Source: CAWFLT01 sp963816795 (GTDB taxonomy: Bacteria; Acidobacteriota; Vicinamibacteria; Vicinamibacterales; SCN-69-37). Taken from it: DNA of 64,000 nucleotides. Below the pieces are notes generated by a model. It saw only the letters and a list, made by a program, of their open reading frames with translations, had not been told where the DNA came from and ran no database searches. The DNA lies in NCBI GenBank assembly GCA_963816795.1, contig CAWFLT010000016.1:62001-126000 (forward strand), in the 5' to 3' direction. Made by a program: the position numbers and the translations under genes. Each line of letters opens with the position of its first letter. Positions within the stretch are counted from its first letter, which is position 1. Positions 61,856 to 64,000 of the stretch are shown piece after piece.

Positions 61856-63128
61856 ATGCGACTTTTCCTCCTGATCCCTTTCGGCATTGCGGTGGCCGCG
61901 CTGCAAGGGCCCAGCCGCCCGCCGGATCTCCCGTTCAAAGTCCACGCGATCGATCCGGGTGCCAGCGAATCCGCCGCGGTCGCCGACATCAATCGCGATG
62001 GCCGCCTCGATCTGGTCAGCGGCGAGTACTGGTACCAAGCGCCAGCCTGGACGAAGCACAAGTTTCGCGACGTCGGGTTCGCCAGCAACTACATCGACAG
62101 CTTCAGCCTGATGCCGATCGACGTCAACGGTGATGGCTATCCCGATCTCGCCGACGTGTCGTGGTTTGCGCGGAAGATCGCCTGGTGGAAGAACCCCGGC
62201 AAGGCCGGCGGGTCCGCGCTCTGGCAGGAGTCGGAGGTGCACGGCGGCGGCAACGTGGAGTTCGCCGTGCTCGCCGACGTCGACAACGACGGCCGGGCGC
62301 TCGAGATCGTCGCGCAACAGAACGGCACGCCGCAGGCCTGGTTCGAAGTGCGCGGCGGCGCCTGGGTCAAGCATGTGGTCAGCGATCGGACGTACGGCCA
62401 CGGCATTGGCGTCGGCGACGTCAATGGCGACAAACGCAACGACATCCTGACGCCGCGTGGTTGGCTCGAGGCACCGGCCGATCCGCGCACGGGTCCGTGG
62501 ACGTATCACGCCGCCTGGGAATCCATCAACGCGCCGCCCGCGCCTGCGCCCACGGGCCAGCCCGTAGCGGCGCCGCCTTCCTCTTCAGCACAGCCACCCG
62601 CCCCTCCGCGCGTGGTGGAGCTCGGCTTCATGCACGTGCTCGACGTCAACGCCGACGGCCGCAACGACATCGTCACGGCAGCCGGTCACGACTACGGCGT
62701 GTTCTGGTTCGAACAGGGCGACGGCGGCAAGTGGACGCGCCGTTCGATCGACAACGCCTGGTCGCAAGGCCATGCGTCGACGCTGGTCGATCTCAATCGC
62801 GATGGCCGCCTGGATCTCGTCACCGGCAAGCGCTTCATGGCGCACAACGGCACCGATCCGGGAGAGCGCGAGCCGCTCGGCGTGTATTGGTACGAGTTCC
62901 GGCCGCTCCCGCCGTCATCGACCGCGAAGCCCGGGCGCGGCGCCGGCGGTGGAATGGATCCGGCACCTGATCGACTACGGTGCACGCGTCGGCGCCGGGA
63001 TGCAGATTCCGGTGGTCGACGTCGATGGCGATGGCGATCTCGACGTCGTGTGCCCGGGCAAGAGCGGGTTGTTCTTGATCGAGTCTACCCGCCGGCTTTC
63101 GGCAGCACCACCCACTGCCGGCTTCTGA
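61856..63128 (+). CDS. Secreted FG-GAP/VCBS repeat beta-propeller protein (one frameshift as read)
   Basis: About 423 residues with a short leader (LFLLIPFGIAVAAL). FG-GAP/VCBS repeats with calcium-loop pattern DxNxDGxxD are obvious: VADINRDGRLDLVSGEYWY, PIDVNGDGYPDLADVSWF, VGDVNGDKRNDILTPRGWL, VLDVNADGRNDIVTAAG and LVDLNRDGRLDLVTGKRFM. After a frame change near 62945 comes VVDVDGDGDLDVVCPGKSG, ending at 63128. That end overlaps the convergent VWFA gene by 44 bases; a true stop slightly earlier is possible. A TACACT about 12 bases before the ATG could be a -10 box, which would make the mRNA nearly leaderless. Probably a binding protein or lyase-like propeller acting with the glycoside enzymes; function unproven. 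Confidence 0.8.
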
Positions 63129-64000
63129 CCGTCGCGCCTTTCTGACTGATCTTCACGCGGAGCCGATGGGCTTTGCCGTCGCGCTCCGTGGTGCCAGGCT
63201 CGACACCGAGCAGGTAATAGGCGGACGTCTCGCGGAGGACGCGTTCGAGCGCGAGATCGCCACCGCCGACGTTGACGGGCAGGAGTCCGCCACCCGTCTC
63301 TCCAGAGAACTCGTCGAGGAGCTTCGACGAGAGCGTCCGCTCGCGCGCCAACGACCGCAAGTCGCGAATCCGGCGCGCCTGCGCCGAGAAACTGCGCGAC
63401 ATGCTGGCGTCGACGTGGAGCGCGTAGATGACCGCATTGGCACGGGCCGCCCGTTCACCGAGGTCGCCAGCTTCATCTCCGATGTCCACTCGGCCGCCCG
63501 GACGATCGCTCACGGCCATCCCGCCGCTCATTACGACGACCGTCTTCCGGCCTGGATACTGCTGCAGTGCGTCGAGCAAGTTGTCGAGCCCGTTCAGGCT
63601 CTCGCGGACCCGCTCCTCCAGTTGCTGCGCGAGCGCCGCCGCTTCGCTCACGATCGCCTGCGCGCAGCCCTGATCGTTGGTCTGGCGGCACTCACGGACC
63701 TGGACGCGCTCGAGGGTGTTGGAATCAAGCGCGATGGGCGGCGGCGGCGGAGCGCCGCGGCCCGTCGTCGGCGGTCCGGAGACAATCGGCGTGCCCCGGC
63801 TGTTGGCTTCCGCCATGATGTCGATGATCTCCGAGGTCGTCAGATTGAACTGGCTGCTCGCGGCCGAGCGCTGCCCGGTGAGACGGCCAAGCGCCATGTG
63901 CACGGCCAGGCGATCCATTGTCGGATCGACCCGAGATCGCGACGGCGACAACGGGAAAACACCGACGGCGTCGCCGGGACCCAATCGTTTGACGAAGCCC
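63085..64000 (-). CDS. VWFA-related domain protein, paralogue 2 (5' end beyond window)
   Basis: The C-terminal 300 or so residues of a homologue of the gene at 12311-13696. Matching landmarks: GDAVGVFPLSPSRSRVDPT against the earlier DQVGLFTFPVGER, FNLTTSEIIDIMAEA, RVQVRECRQTNDQGCAQAI, GRKTVVVMSGGMAVSDRPGG, VIYALHVDASMSRSFSAQ, SAYYLLGVEPGTTERDGK, and the end TVRSRQWVVLPKAGG. The frame stays open to the last base of the window, so the N-terminal signal and first half of the VWA domain are outside. Convergent with the FG-GAP gene. Family function unknown. Confidence 0.8.
   Translation of the reverse strand, partial: GFVKRLGPGDAVGVFPLSPSRSRVDPTMDRLAVHMALGRLTGQRSAASSQFNLTTSEIIDIMAEANSRGTPIVSGPPTTGRGAPPPPPIALDSNTLERVQVRECRQTNDQGCAQAIVSEAAALAQQLEERVRESLNGLDNLLDALQQYPGRKTVVVMSGGMAVSDRPGGRVDIGDEAGDLGERAARANAVIYALHVDASMSRSFSAQARRIRDLRSLARERTLSSKLLDEFSGETGGGLLPVNVGGGDLALERVLRETSAYYLLGVEPGTTERDGKAHRLRVKISQKGATVRSRQWVVLPKAGG

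Noticed and set aside
1..64000. tRNA, rRNA, riboswitch or replication origin
   Set aside because: The intergenic gaps were read for cloverleaf, rRNA and known riboswitch signatures and none was recognised by eye; a covariance-model scan would be needed to exclude small RNAs.

Overview
The window looks like the chromosome of an acidobacterium, most plausibly of the Vicinamibacteria type. Support: very high GC; several giant Oar-like TonB-dependent receptors with an N-terminal carboxypeptidase-regulatory-like domain; 'VWFA-related' secreted proteins; exported sugar isomerase/epimerase-like and Gfo/Idh/MocA proteins; DUF1592/DUF1552 and PVC-type haem proteins; secreted enzymes carrying Gly/Arg-rich inserts. 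The taxonomic call is inference from gene content. No transposase, phage gene, rRNA or tRNA was recognised.

Layout. 0.1-1 kb: a long inverted repeat and an EGF/HYR secreted protein. 1.3-12.2 kb: exported sugar-oxidation locus (Gfo/Idh/MocA, two paralogous Tat-exported TIM-barrel proteins, a beta-propeller/HEAT/haem/discoidin dehydrogenase-like protein, TonB receptor 1). 12.3-22.3 kb: VWFA protein, TonB receptor 2, DUF1592-DUF1552 pair. 22.3-29.9 kb: LacI regulator, an unusual IclR-helix/periplasmic-binding-protein regulator, a 2-hydroxyacid dehydrogenase and a three-gene sugar ABC importer. 30.2-36.2 kb: TonB receptor 3 and a haem/monooxygenase/TPR lipoprotein. 36.4-43.5 kb: TRAP transporter, M56-TonB/BlaI pair and a DJ-1 protein, separated by four copies of a tandem inverted repeat element. 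43.5-47.2 kb: rhaEW-rhaB rhamnose genes. 47.5-55.2 kb: TonB receptors 4 and 5. 55.4-63.1 kb: esterase, two PQQ-like propellers, ThuA, DUF1080 and FG-GAP proteins. A second VWFA protein runs off the right edge.

Working together: the receptors would import oligosaccharides or glycosides, the exported oxidoreductase, isomerase-like, DUF1080, esterase and propeller proteins would process them in the periplasm, and the ABC and TRAP systems with rhaB/rhaEW would take up and catabolise sugars or acids. This is inference from families; no substrate is proven apart from the likely rhamnose branch.

Two things dominate the raw sequence. First, many genes are broken by single-base indels, mostly in short homopolymers, while codons either side still encode conserved protein; this looks like residual long-read assembly error more than gene decay, so each frame-broken gene is given here as one span. 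Second, intergenic space is filled with several unrelated families of short directional tandem repeats and hairpins. One has a forward-array/centre/reverse-array architecture and sits at gene 3' ends; another has inserted in frame into an ABC transporter ATPase.
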